DNA of 64,000 nucleotides from Streptomyces camelliae (GTDB lineage Bacteria > Actinomycetota > Actinomycetes > Streptomycetales > Streptomycetaceae), in assembly GCF_027625935.1 (NCBI RefSeq), contig NZ_CP115300.1, positions 2,108,001-2,172,000 of the forward strand, read 5' to 3'. The translations under genes were made by a program, and so were the position numbers. The notes under the pieces were generated by a model. That model saw only the letters and a program-made list of their open reading frames with translations, was not told the DNA's origin and made no database searches. Positions within the stretch are counted from its first letter, which is position 1. Each line of letters starts with the position of its first letter. Positions 42,533-50,925 of this stretch are shown here, piece by piece.

Positions 42533-43867
42533 ATGAGCACGACCACGACCGAGGCACTCTCGGCCACCACCCTGCTGCGGTTCGCCACCGCCGGCTCGGT
42601 CGACGACGGCAAGTCCACGCTCGTCGGGCGGCTGCTGCACGACTCCAAGTCGGTCCTCGTCGACCAGTTGGAGGCCGTGGAGCGCGCCTCCGCCAGCCGC
42701 GGCCAGGACGCCCCCGACCTCGCGCTGCTCACCGACGGCCTGCGCGCCGAGCGCGAGCAGGGCATCACCATCGACGTGGCCTACCGCTACTTCGCCACGC
42801 CCCGGCGCCGCTTCATCCTGGCCGACACGCCCGGACACGTGCAGTACACCCGCAACATGGTGACGGGTGCCTCCACGGCCGAGCTGACGGTGATCCTGGT
42901 GGATGCCCGCAACGGCGTGGTCGAGCAGACCCGGCGGCACGCGGCCATCGCAGCCCTGCTGCGCGTCCCGCACGTCGTCCTCGCGGTCAACAAGATGGAC
43001 CTCGTCGGGTACGCGGAGAAGGTGTTCGCCGCGATCGCCGAGGAGTTCACGGCGTACGCGACCGAGCTGGGCGTGCCCGAGGTCACCGCGATCCCGATCT
43101 CGGCGCTCGCCGGTGACAACGTGGTGGAGCCGTCGGCGAACATGGACTGGTACGGCGGTCCGACGGTGCTGGAGCACCTGGAGACCGTGCCGGTCAGCCA
43201 CGACCTGGCGCACTGCCACGCCCGGCTGCCCGTGCAGTACGTGATCCGGCCGCAGACCTCCGAGCACCCGGACTACCGGGGCTACGCGGGCCAGATCGCC
43301 GCCGGTTCCTTCCGGGTCGGCGAGTCGGTCACCGTGCTGCCGTCGGGCCGCACCTCGACCATCTCCGGCATCGATCTGCTGGGCAAGCCGGTCGACATCG
43401 CCTGGACCACGCAGTCGGTGACAATCCGGCTGGCCGACGACATCGACATCTCGCGCGGCGATCTGATCGTGCCGACCAAGGACGCGCCGGCCACCACCCA
43501 GGACGTGGAGGCGACCGTCTGCCATGTGGCCGACGAACCGCTGCGGGTCGGCCACCGGGTGCTGCTCAAGCACGGCACCCGCACGGTCAAGGCGATCGTG
43601 AAGGACATCCCGTCCCGCCTCACGCTGGACGACCTGTCCCTGCACCCGCACCCGGGACAGCTCGTCGCCAACGACATCGGCCGGGTGAAGATCCGTACCG
43701 CCGAGCCGCTGCCGGTCGACTCCTACGCCGACTCGCGCCGCACCGGCTCCTTCATCCTGATCGACCCGTCGGACGGCACCACGCTGACCGCGGGCATGGT
43801 CGGCGAGTCGTTCGCGTCCCCGGAGCCGGTCAAGGACCAGGCCGACGAGGACGGTTGGGACTTCTGA
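42533..43867 (+). CDS. cysN: Sulfate adenylyltransferase subunit 1 (GTPase)
   Basis: 444 residues. GTPase motifs: G-S-V-D-D-G-K-S-T (G1), A-D-T-P-G-H-V-Q-Y-T-R-N-M (G3) and N-K-M-D (G4), followed by EF-Tu-like beta-barrels. GTP hydrolysis drives APS formation by the CysD partner. No CysC domain is fused, consistent with the separate cysC. The next 220 bp contain a candidate 34-codon ORF only. Confidence 0.96.
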   Translation: MSTTTTEALSATTLLRFATAGSVDDGKSTLVGRLLHDSKSVLVDQLEAVERASASRGQDAPDLALLTDGLRAEREQGITIDVAYRYFATPRRRFILADTPGHVQYTRNMVTGASTAELTVILVDARNGVVEQTRRHAAIAALLRVPHVVLAVNKMDLVGYAEKVFAAIAEEFTAYATELGVPEVTAIPISALAGDNVVEPSANMDWYGGPTVLEHLETVPVSHDLAHCHARLPVQYVIRPQTSEHPDYRGYAGQIAAGSFRVGESVTVLPSGRTSTISGIDLLGKPVDIAWTTQSVTIRLADDIDISRGDLIVPTKDAPATTQDVEATVCHVADEPLRVGHRVLLKHGTRTVKAIVKDIPSRLTLDDLSLHPHPGQLVANDIGRVKIRTAEPLPVDSYADSRRTGSFILIDPSDGTTLTAGMVGESFASPEPVKDQADEDGWDF

Positions 43868-43869
43868 GC

Positions 43870-43974
43870 ATGAAGGCCCTGGACATCTACTCGACGTTCG
43901 CGAAGGAGGGCGGCCGCATCGGCAGCGGCGCCCTCGGCAGCGGGCAGGGCGGAGTGGCCCGATGTGTGCGCTGA
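43870..43974 (+). CDS. Candidate 34-residue ORF after cysN
   Basis: ATG two bases after the cysN stop; M-K-A-L-D-I-Y-S-T-F-A-K-E-G-G-R, a Gly/Ser-rich middle, and R-C-V-R at the end. The tight spacing and a near-terminal cysteine are suggestive, possibly a second cysteine-type leader before the importer genes or a true small protein. There is no independent support, so it may be chance. Confidence 0.3.
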   Translation: MKALDIYSTFAKEGGRIGSGALGSGQGGVARCVR

Positions 43975-44090
43975 CGTACGCGCACTGCTCGCGCGCCCTC
44001 ACCCCCCACCGCCGTAGACGAAGACCTGCCGACCTCCCGGCCACGACCTGAGAGACCGTGACCGCCGGGCCTCCGAGAGGAACACCTCCC

Positions 44091-45194
44091 GTGCCTGCAC
44101 CGACCGCATTCCGCCGCAGCCTCGCGGTGATCGCCGCACTTCCCCTGCTCACCCTCGCCGCCTGCGGTTACGGCTCCGAGGCCAAGAAGGACGACACCGC
44201 CAAGATCGCCGCCGGAGCGGAGAAGATCGACGGTCTCGACTCCGTGAAGATCGGTTACTTCGGCAATCTGACGCACGCCACCGCGCTGGTCGGCAACCAG
44301 AAGGGCTTCTTCCAGAAGGAGCTGGGCGCCACCAAGGCCGAATACCAGGTGTTCAACGCCGGCCCGTCCGAGATCGAGGCCCTCAACTCGGGCTCCATCG
44401 ACATCGGCTGGATCGGCCCCTCCCCCGCGATCAACGGCTACACCAAGTCGAACGGCAAGAGCCTGAGGATCATCGGCGGTTCGGCGTCCGGCGGGGTGAA
44501 GCTGGTCGTGAACCCCAAGAAGATCACGTCCCTGCAGGACGTCAAGGGCAAGAAGATCGCGACCCCGCAGCTGGGCAACACCCAGGACGTGGCGTTCCTC
44601 AACTGGATCGCCTCGCAGGGCTGGACGGTCGACGCGCAGAGCGGCAAGGGCGATGTGTCGGTCGTCCGCACCGACAACAAGGTGACCCCGGACGCCTTCA
44701 AGTCCGGCTCCATCGACGGCGCGTGGGTGCCGGAGCCGACCGCGTCGAAGCTGGTCGCCGAGGGCGGCAAGGTGCTGCTGGACGAGGCGTCGCTGTGGCC
44801 GGACAAGAAGTTCGTGATCACCAACATCATCGTGCGGCAGGCCTTCCTGAAGGAGCACCCGAAGGCGGTCGAGGCGGTGCTGAAGGCCTCGGTCGAGACC
44901 AACAAGTGGATCAACGCCAACCCGGACCAGGCCAAGGCGGCGGCGAACCAGCAGCTGGCGGCGGACTCGGGCAAGGCGCTGCCGGCGAAGGTGCTGGACC
45001 CGGCCTGGACGTCGATCCGGTTCACCGACGACCCGCTGGCCTCCACCCTCGACACCGAGGCGCAGCACGCGGTGAAGGCCGGTCTGCTGAAGAACCCCCA
45101 GCTGGCCGGCATCTATGACCTCACCCTGCTGAACAAGGTCCTCAAGGCCGAGGGCGAGCCCGCTGTCGGCGACGCCGGTCTCGGCGTCAAGTAA
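44091..45194 (+). CDS. Aliphatic sulfonate/taurine-type ABC transporter substrate-binding lipoprotein
   Basis: 367 residues from a GTG with AGAGG upstream. Lipobox T-L-A-A-C (Cys25). The mature protein matches SsuA/TauA-type binding folds: K-I-G-Y-F, G-S-I-D-I-G-W-I-G-P-S-P-A-I-N, T-P-Q-L-G-N-T-Q-D and G-A-W-V-P-E-P. It sits in the sulfur operon, so it delivers an organosulfur compound or possibly a sulfate ester; the exact ligand is unknown. Confidence 0.9.
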   Translation: MPAPTAFRRSLAVIAALPLLTLAACGYGSEAKKDDTAKIAAGAEKIDGLDSVKIGYFGNLTHATALVGNQKGFFQKELGATKAEYQVFNAGPSEIEALNSGSIDIGWIGPSPAINGYTKSNGKSLRIIGGSASGGVKLVVNPKKITSLQDVKGKKIATPQLGNTQDVAFLNWIASQGWTVDAQSGKGDVSVVRTDNKVTPDAFKSGSIDGAWVPEPTASKLVAEGGKVLLDEASLWPDKKFVITNIIVRQAFLKEHPKAVEAVLKASVETNKWINANPDQAKAAANQQLAADSGKALPAKVLDPAWTSIRFTDDPLASTLDTEAQHAVKAGLLKNPQLAGIYDLTLLNKVLKAEGEPAVGDAGLGVK

Positions 45195-45230
45195 CCCCCG
45201 TAGCCGATGAGTTCCCAGGAGGTGACGACC

Positions 45231-46010
45231 ATGGCCACGACCTTCGCCAAGGCCGCCGAGTCCGTAGAGCACGCGGCGCGCATCGAGCACGTCTCGAAGT
45301 CCTTTGCGAACCCCGGCGGGCAGCAGCTCGTCCTGGACGACATCAGCCTCGATGTCGCGCCGGGCGAGTTCGTCACCCTCCTGGGCGCCTCGGGCTGCGG
45401 CAAGTCGACCCTGCTGAACCTGGTGGCGGGGCTCGACCGGCCCTCCGCCGGCAGCATCACGACCAACGGGCGGCCGGCTCTGATGTTCCAGGAGCACGCC
45501 CTGTTCCCGTGGCTGACCGCGGGCAAGAACATCGAACTCGCCCTGAAGCTCAGGGGCGTCGCGAAGAACGAGCGGCGCGAGCGGGCCGAGGAACTGCTCG
45601 AACTCGTCCGGCTGCAGGGCGCGTACGGCAAGCGGGTGCACGAGCTGTCCGGCGGTATGCGCCAGCGCGTGGCCATGGCCCGCGCGCTCGCCCAGGACAG
45701 CCAACTGCTGCTGATGGACGAGCCGTTCGCCGCGCTGGACGCGATCACCCGTGACCTGCTGCACGACGAGCTGACCCGGATCTGGGCGGAGACGGGGCTG
45801 TCGGTGCTGTTCGTCACGCACAACGTGCGCGAGGCGGTGCGGCTCGCGCAGCGGGTCGTGCTGCTGTCGTCCCGGCCGGGCCGGGTGGCCCGCGAGTGGC
45901 GCGTGGACATCCCGCAGCCGCGGCGCATCGAGGACGCGCCGGTCGCCGAACTGTCCCTTGAGATCACCGAAGTACTGCGTGGGGAGATCCGCCGCCATGG
46001 CCAGCACTGA
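45231..46010 (+). CDS. Sulfonate-type ABC transporter ATP-binding protein
   Basis: 259 residues from the ATG directly after a full AGGAGGTGA ribosome-binding site; an ATG at 45207 is less likely. Walker A G-A-S-G-C-G-K-S-T, signature L-S-G-G-M-R-Q-R, Walker B L-L-L-M-D-E-P and the switch His in F-V-T-H-N. It powers the importer formed with its two neighbours. It overlaps the permease gene by 14 bp. Confidence 0.94.
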   Translation: MATTFAKAAESVEHAARIEHVSKSFANPGGQQLVLDDISLDVAPGEFVTLLGASGCGKSTLLNLVAGLDRPSAGSITTNGRPALMFQEHALFPWLTAGKNIELALKLRGVAKNERRERAEELLELVRLQGAYGKRVHELSGGMRQRVAMARALAQDSQLLLMDEPFAALDAITRDLLHDELTRIWAETGLSVLFVTHNVREAVRLAQRVVLLSSRPGRVAREWRVDIPQPRRIEDAPVAELSLEITEVLRGEIRRHGQH

Positions 46011-46881
46011 GACGACGACCGCCACGGACGCGGGAAGCGTCGAGGCCGGCCTGGACGCCCTGGAGACCACCGTCACCTCCCGGACGTCGTTCCGGCAGAC
46101 CTTCGTCAACAAGATCCTGCCCCCGCTGGTCGCCACCGTGGTGGTGCTGGCGGTGTGGCAGGCGCTGATCTCCTTCAAGATCGTCGACGATCCGACGAAG
46201 CTGCCGTCGCCCGCCGACGTGGGCAACGAGTTCAAGCAGGCCTGGCTGCAGGGCAACCTGCTCGGCTACATCTGGACATCCGTCTCGCGAGGTCTGCTGG
46301 GCTTCCTGTTCGCGCTGGCCATCGGCACCCCGCTGGGGCTGCTGGTGGCCCGGGTGAAGTTCCTGCGCGCGGCCGTCGGACCGGTGCTGTCCGGTCTGCA
46401 GTCGCTGCCGTCGGTGGCGTGGGTGCCGCCGGCGGTGATCTGGCTGGGCCTGAACAACTCGATGATGTACGCGGTGATCCTGCTCGGGGCGGTGCCGTCC
46501 ATCGCCAACGGCCTGGTGTCCGGCATCGACCAGGTGCCCCCGCTGTTCCTGCGGGCGGGCCGCACGATGGGCGCGACCGGGCTGAAGGGCGCCTGGCACA
46601 TCGTGCTGCCGGCCGCGCTGCCGGGCTATCTGGCCGGGCTCAAGCAGGGCTGGGCGTTCTCCTGGCGTTCGCTGATGGCCGCGGAGATCATCGCGTCCTC
46701 CCCCGACCTGGGCATCGGTCTGGGCGCGCTGCTGGAGAACGGCCGCAACGCCAGCTCCATGTCCATGGTGTTCGAGGCGATCTTCCTGATCCTGTTCGTC
46801 GGTATCGCGATCGACCTGCTGATCTTCAGTCCGCTGGAGCGGTGGGTGCTGCGCAGCCGCGGCCTGCTGGTGAAGGGCTGA
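45997..46881 (+). CDS. Sulfonate-type ABC transporter permease
   Basis: 294 residues from ATG 45997 (GGGGAG upstream). Membrane segments with the binding-protein-dependent loop around A-G-R-T-M-G-A-T-G, and P-S-V-A-W-V-P-P-A-V-I-W-L-G, typical of SsuC/TauC permeases. The start lies inside the ATPase gene, showing tight coupling; it ends one base before the chelatase start. Confidence 0.93.
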   Translation: MASTETTTATDAGSVEAGLDALETTVTSRTSFRQTFVNKILPPLVATVVVLAVWQALISFKIVDDPTKLPSPADVGNEFKQAWLQGNLLGYIWTSVSRGLLGFLFALAIGTPLGLLVARVKFLRAAVGPVLSGLQSLPSVAWVPPAVIWLGLNNSMMYAVILLGAVPSIANGLVSGIDQVPPLFLRAGRTMGATGLKGAWHIVLPAALPGYLAGLKQGWAFSWRSLMAAEIIASSPDLGIGLGALLENGRNASSMSMVFEAIFLILFVGIAIDLLIFSPLERWVLRSRGLLVKG

Positions 46882-46882
46882 C

Positions 46883-47620
46883 ATGAGCGCCCCGGTCCTG
46901 CTCGTCATCGCCCACGGCAGCCGCGATCCGCGGCACGCGGCGACCGTGCACGCCCTGGTGGAGCGGGTGCGGTCGCAGCGGCCGGGGCTGCGCGTGGAGA
47001 CCGGGTTCCTCGACTTCAACGTGCCGTCCGTGCACGGGGTGCTGGAGTCACTCGCGGCGGAGGGAGTGCGGGACGTCGTCGCGCTGCCCCTGCTGCTGAC
47101 GCGCGCCTTCCACGCCAAGGCCGACATCCCGGCCGTCCTGCGGGACGCCCCGCCGCGCCTCAGGATCCGGCAGACGGACGTGCTCGGTCCGTCGCCGCTG
47201 CTGCTGGACGCGCTGGAGCGGCGGCTGTACGAAGCGGGGCTGAGCCCCGCCGACAAGCCCTCGACCGGGGTCGTGCTGGCCTCGGCGGGGTCCTCCGACC
47301 CGGAGGCGATCGCAGTGATCGCCGATATCGCGCGGGAGTGGTGGCACACCGGTTGGTGCGCCGTGCGGCCTGCGTTCGCCTCCGCATCCCTTCCGCGCAC
47401 CGAGGACGCCGTGGCCGAGCTGCGTGCGCTCGGCTGCGAGCGGGTCGCCGTCGCGCCGTACGTCCTGGCCCCCGGCTTTCTGCCGGACCGCATCGCGCGG
47501 GGCGCGGCCGGGGCGGACGTACGGGCGGACGTGCTGGGCCCGGCGCCCGAGGTGGCGCGGGTGCTGCTGGAGCGCTACGACGCGGCCCGCCGGCCGGCGC
47601 TGGCGGCGCTGGGCGCCTGA
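46883..47620 (+). CDS. Sirohydrochlorin chelatase (CbiX/SirB-type)
   Basis: 245 residues with two similar halves: L-L-V-I-A-H-G-S-R-D-P-R at the start (metal-binding His) and G-V-V-L-A-S-A-G-S-S-D-P-E in the second half, where the corresponding His is replaced by Ala. In this operon it most likely inserts iron into sirohydrochlorin to give siroheme for the sulfite reductase, rather than cobalt for B12. A perfect hairpin follows. Confidence 0.9.
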   Translation: MSAPVLLVIAHGSRDPRHAATVHALVERVRSQRPGLRVETGFLDFNVPSVHGVLESLAAEGVRDVVALPLLLTRAFHAKADIPAVLRDAPPRLRIRQTDVLGPSPLLLDALERRLYEAGLSPADKPSTGVVLASAGSSDPEAIAVIADIAREWWHTGWCAVRPAFASASLPRTEDAVAELRALGCERVAVAPYVLAPGFLPDRIARGAAGADVRADVLGPAPEVARVLLERYDAARRPALAALGA

Positions 47621-47648
47621 GCGCACCGGCCCGCAGCGGGCGGTGTCC

Positions 47649-47672
47649 GGGGCCGCGTGGCGGCGCGGCCCC
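47649..47672. terminator. Bidirectional terminator between chelatase and convergent gene
   Basis: GGGGCCGCG and CGCGGCCCC form a 9-bp perfect stem with a 6-nt loop, 29 bp after the chelatase stop and 21 bp before the convergent stop. It fits as the end of the sulfur operon. Confidence 0.75.
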
Positions 47673-47692
47673 GCCTGGTCACCGGCGGCCGG

Positions 47693-47989
47693 TCACAGGC
47701 CGAGCGCGTGCAGGAGCTGCCGGGTGAAGCTGAGGCTGCCGGTGCCGGCGCTCGCCACGATGGCGACCTCCTCCAGTGCCGTGCGGATCCGGCCCCGGTT
47801 GGGCGGCAGTCCGTCCTCGGCGGACAGCGCCAGCTCGCGCTGGACGCTCTCGCCCCACCCGGCGAGCCCGGGATACTCGGCCCGCAGCGCCTCGGTGAGG
47901 CGGTCCGCCGCAGCCATGAGGGTCCGCAGGTCGGGCGGGCCGTCGCTGAGGTCCATGCGACCGTGGTCGCCGAAGTCGTAGGTGCTCAT
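47693..47989 (-). CDS. Small hypothetical protein, helical
   Basis: 98 residues starting at ATG M-S-T-Y-D-F-G-D. Mostly helical by eye (L-R-T-L-M-A-A-A-D-R-L-T-E-A-L-R, I-R-T-A-L-E-E-V-A-I-V-A-S-A-G-T-G) with a conserved-looking C-terminus F-T-R-Q-L-L-H-A-L-G-L. Codon pattern is typical for the genome and the gene is flanked by a terminator, so it looks real. No function recognised; a short actinobacterial domain-of-unknown-function family is likely. Confidence 0.65.
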   Translation of the reverse strand: MSTYDFGDHGRMDLSDGPPDLRTLMAAADRLTEALRAEYPGLAGWGESVQRELALSAEDGLPPNRGRIRTALEEVAIVASAGTGSLSFTRQLLHALGL

Positions 47990-48535
47990 GTCCTGTCCTC
48001 GCATCTGACCCGAAGGAGCCATGGGGGGGAGTGGTGTGTGGGGGGTTCAGGGCCGCTGACGTTACCGATCTCGCGGGGGCGCGTGTGCGGTCGTACGGCG
48101 CTGTCGCGGGCGTCCGCCGGGCGGACGAGGGCCCGGACGGTCACGATGGCGCGGAGCGGGCCGGAAATCCTCACCCATCTGGGTGATCGGCGTCCGTTGA
48201 CCGGGCCCTGGAGACCGGCGCCGCGAGAGGTACGGCGGCACCGTCGGTGCCGCTGTGCCCGTGCTGCCCGTCCCGCTCATCCACCCGTCCCTCGGACCGT
48301 TCCGCCTCGGCCGTTCGCGCTCCTGACCCTAGGGACAAGCGGACGAATTTGTCGCGAGGTTCGGCGAGGGGGGCCATCGGGAGGCGGGGACGTGGTACAA
48401 GGCCGCCGGGTCCGGCGCTCCCCTGTGACGTCGGACCCGGCGCTTCTTCGTTCTGCGCCGGGCACCGCCCGTGTGTCACAGGTGAGGCGGACCGCGGGCG
48501 CCTCAGGGACGTTTATCGGCCAATCGGTTCGCGGG
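47990..48535. promoter_or_regulatory. 546-bp intergenic region with palindrome and hairpin
   Basis: No gene I can support. It contains TCACCCATCTGGGTGA (48171-48186, 7-bp arms, 2-bp spacer), an operator-like palindrome. It also holds a 10-bp stem GCCGGGTCCG (48405-48414) / CGGACCCGGC (48432-48441), a likely terminator for the DsbA-like gene that reads leftward from 49195. Confidence 0.5.
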
Positions 48536-49195
48536 TCAGTCGAAGCGGAGGCCGCCGGTGCGGGTCCGCTTGAGCTCGAACAGGTCGGGGTGGCGGGCCA
48601 GCACCCGGAAGCTGTCGAAGAGTTCGGCCGCCTCGGCGCCGCGCGGTACGGCGCGCAGCACCGGCCCGAACCACACCGTGCCGTCGACGTGGAGGGTCGG
48701 GGTGCCGACGTAGGCGCCCGTCTCCGGCTCGGCCCCCGCCTCGTGGCTGCGCCGTACGGCGTCGTCGTACGCCGGGTCGTGGGCGGCGGCCGCGAGACCC
48801 GCGGGGAGGCCGAGTTCGGCCAGCGAGTCGGCGATCACCTCGTCGAAGTCCTTGATCTCACGCTCGTGGATGCGGGTGCCGAAGGCGGTGTAGAGGTCGC
48901 GCAGCACCTCGTCGCCGTGCTGCTCGGCGGCGGCCACGGCGACCCGTACGGGGCCGATCGAGCGGTCCACCAAGTCCCGGTACCAGTCCGGGAGTTCGTT
49001 GCCGATGTTGTGCAGGTACAGGCTCATGGGCCGGAACCGGAGGTCGAGCGGGCGCTGCCGCTCGACCTCCAGCATCCAGCGGGAGGTGATCCAGGCGAAG
49101 GGGCAGGCCGGGTCGAAGAAGAAGTCGACGCGGGTACGGTGGAGCTCGGCGCCGGTGGCGGCAACGGTCTCGGTGGCGGTCTCACTGCGGTTCAT
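48536..49195 (-). CDS. DsbA-fold thiol protein (mycothiol-dependent nitroreductase Rv2466c-like)
   Basis: 219 residues. The thioredoxin-fold start V-D-F-F-F-D-P-A-C-P-F-A-W has Cys31, but the second cysteine of the C-P-W-C motif is replaced by alanine, so it has one active-site thiol. M-S-L-Y-L-H-N and V-G-T-P-T-L-H-V-D (cis-Pro loop) match the family. It may act in mycothiol-dependent redox reactions; with one cysteine a monothiol mechanism is implied. Confidence 0.82.
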   Translation of the reverse strand: MNRSETATETVAATGAELHRTRVDFFFDPACPFAWITSRWMLEVERQRPLDLRFRPMSLYLHNIGNELPDWYRDLVDRSIGPVRVAVAAAEQHGDEVLRDLYTAFGTRIHEREIKDFDEVIADSLAELGLPAGLAAAAHDPAYDDAVRRSHEAGAEPETGAYVGTPTLHVDGTVWFGPVLRAVPRGAEAAELFDSFRVLARHPDLFELKRTRTGGLRFD

Positions 49196-49285
49196 ACCCT
49201 TGACGGTACTCGGTCATTGGTGCGCAATCCCGGCCCATTCGTCGCTCGTCTTCTTGGTCCAATTGGCTTGATTCCAACCCCTGTT

Positions 49286-50296
49286 CTACGGCTGTTCCGC
49301 CGCGTCGGCCCTACGGACGAGCTCCGCGACCGGCATGGACCCGGCGGCCCGGCGCTCGCGGGCGAACCGGTTGGCGAGGTGCTGGAGCAGTTCGTTCAGC
49401 GGGGCCGGTACGCCGTGCAGCCGGCCGAGCAGGGCGATCTCGCCGTTGAGGTAGTCGGCCTCGATGGTCCCGGTGCCCCGGGCCAGGGACTGCCAGGAGG
49501 AGCCGCCGCCGCGCGGGGTGCCGTCCAGCGGCACCAGGGTCACCTTGTCGCCACGGGCCGCGCGCTGCTCCGCGTCGCTCGTGTACGCGATCCCGGCGGC
49601 GTCCAGCACGGCCTCGCCCTCGGCACGCACGCGGGCGAGCAGCGCCTGGGCGGCCTCGGTGTCACGGGTTCCGGTCAGCGCCTCGATGGCGTTGCTCAGG
49701 TTGGCGAGCAGCTTGGCGTGCTGCCAGCGGGCCACGTCGGGGACGACGGGCGCCTCGAAGCGGGCGTCGGCCAGGTCGGCGGCGATCCGGCGGGCGGTGT
49801 CGTCGGTCCCGTACGGCAGCCGGCCGAGGTGCAGGATGCCGGTGAGCGGGGTGCCCGCGGCGGAGACGACGCCGGGTTCCACGAAGGTCGCGGGCAGCCA
49901 GACGCAGACGCCGTACACGTGCCGGAAGCGACGCAGGGCCAGCCGGCCGCTCTCCACGCCGTTCTGCAGGCACACCAGTGGCAGGCGCTCGGCCGCCGTA
50001 CCGCCGCCCTCGACCGGCGTCCCGGCCCAGGCGTCCAGTGCGGAGACGGTGTCCTGGGTCTTCACGGCGAGGACGAGGACGTCGTCGGCGCGCAGCTCGC
50101 CGAGCGGGCCGGGTCTGTCGACGGCGGGCAGCCGGTACGTCAACTCCCCTTCCGGGACCCGTAGTCGCAGGCCGTGTGCGTCGAGTTCCGTCAGATGCTT
50201 GCCGCGTGCCACGAGGACGACCTCGCGCCCGGCCTGGGCGAGCCGTCCGCCGACGGTCCCGCCGACCGCTCCCGCCCCGATGATGATGTAGCGCAT
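49286..50296 (-). CDS. Ketopantoate reductase (PanE/ApbA) family protein
   Basis: 336 residues from the ATG M-R-Y-I-I-I-G-A-G-A-V-G-G, the NADPH-binding start; the frame is open 28 codons further but through a C/G repeat. V-L-V-L-A-V-K-T-Q-D and L-Q-N-G-V-E are conserved, and K in W-Q-H-A-K-L-L-A-N-L is the probable catalytic lysine. It may be a true 2-dehydropantoate reductase or one of the many paralogues; context gives no help. Confidence 0.85.
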   Translation of the reverse strand: MRYIIIGAGAVGGTVGGRLAQAGREVVLVARGKHLTELDAHGLRLRVPEGELTYRLPAVDRPGPLGELRADDVLVLAVKTQDTVSALDAWAGTPVEGGGTAAERLPLVCLQNGVESGRLALRRFRHVYGVCVWLPATFVEPGVVSAAGTPLTGILHLGRLPYGTDDTARRIAADLADARFEAPVVPDVARWQHAKLLANLSNAIEALTGTRDTEAAQALLARVRAEGEAVLDAAGIAYTSDAEQRAARGDKVTLVPLDGTPRGGGSSWQSLARGTGTIEADYLNGEIALLGRLHGVPAPLNELLQHLANRFARERRAAGSMPVAELVRRADAAEQP

Positions 50297-50325
50297 GCGG
50301 CGAGCCTCGCACACCCGTACCCGCT

Positions 50326-50360
50326 CCCGCCCCGCCCCGCCCCGCCCCGCCCCGCCCCGC
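50326..50360. repeat. Pentanucleotide repeat (CCCGC)7, G-quadruplex-prone on the minus strand
   Basis: Seven perfect copies of CCCGC occupy the 80-bp gap between the DUF1697 gene and the ketopantoate-reductase-like gene. Read on the minus (coding) strand this is repeated GGGGC, just 30 bp upstream of the reductase start. Confidence 0.9.
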
Positions 50361-50376
50361 TCCCGGCAGGCTTCCG

Positions 50377-50925
50377 TCATGCTTGCGGAGCCGTCAACTC
50401 CACCAGTTTGAGCACCGTGTTCCAGTTCCGGCTGGTGGCGATCAGCCCCTTGGCCGGCCGGCGGCCCAGCACCTCGGCGAGCTTGGAGCGGCCGAGGCCG
50501 TCGGGGGCGTAGAGGTACAAGCAGCGATCGCCGAGCCGGAACTCCTCGGGGAGGAAGGCGACTTGGTCGATGTGCGCGAAGCGGTCGGGGGTGACGGGCG
50601 CCGAGTAGTACGTGACGTGCAACTGCCGGGCCGCCAACTCGGCAGCGGGGAAGGGGCAGTTCTCCGCCACGGCCTTGAGATAGGCGTGGTCGCGCACGAG
50701 CACGTCGACCGGGAAGCCGAAGCGTTCCTCGACCGCCCGGCCCAACTCCGCGGCCAGCGCCTCCTCGTCACCACGCGCGGTGGTGAAAACGGCCTGACCG
50801 CTCTGCAGATAGGTCCGTACGCCGGTGTGGCCGAGGCCGGTCAGAAGGGCGCGCAGATCGGCCATGGGCACCTTCTTGCCGCCGCCGACGTTGATTCCGC
50901 GCAGGAGCGCCGCGTAGGTCGTCAT
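50377..50925 (-). CDS. DUF1697-family protein
   Basis: 182 residues beginning Y-A-A-L-L-R-G-I-N-V-G-G-G-K-K-V-P-M-A-D-L-R, the near-invariant DUF1697 start, with Y-L-Q-S-G-Q-A-V-F and S-R-N-W-N-T-V at the end. Function unknown. Same strand as the ketopantoate-reductase-like gene and 80 bp before it. Confidence 0.92.
   Translation of the reverse strand: MTTYAALLRGINVGGGKKVPMADLRALLTGLGHTGVRTYLQSGQAVFTTARGDEEALAAELGRAVEERFGFPVDVLVRDHAYLKAVAENCPFPAAELAARQLHVTYYSAPVTPDRFAHIDQVAFLPEEFRLGDRCLYLYAPDGLGRSKLAEVLGRRPAKGLIATSRNWNTVLKLVELTAPQA

Noticed and set aside
47990..48535. Genes in the 546-bp gap (several ORFs of 60-110 codons)
   Set aside because: All overlap hairpins or palindromes, lack ribosome-binding sites and give Arg/Pro-rich translations.
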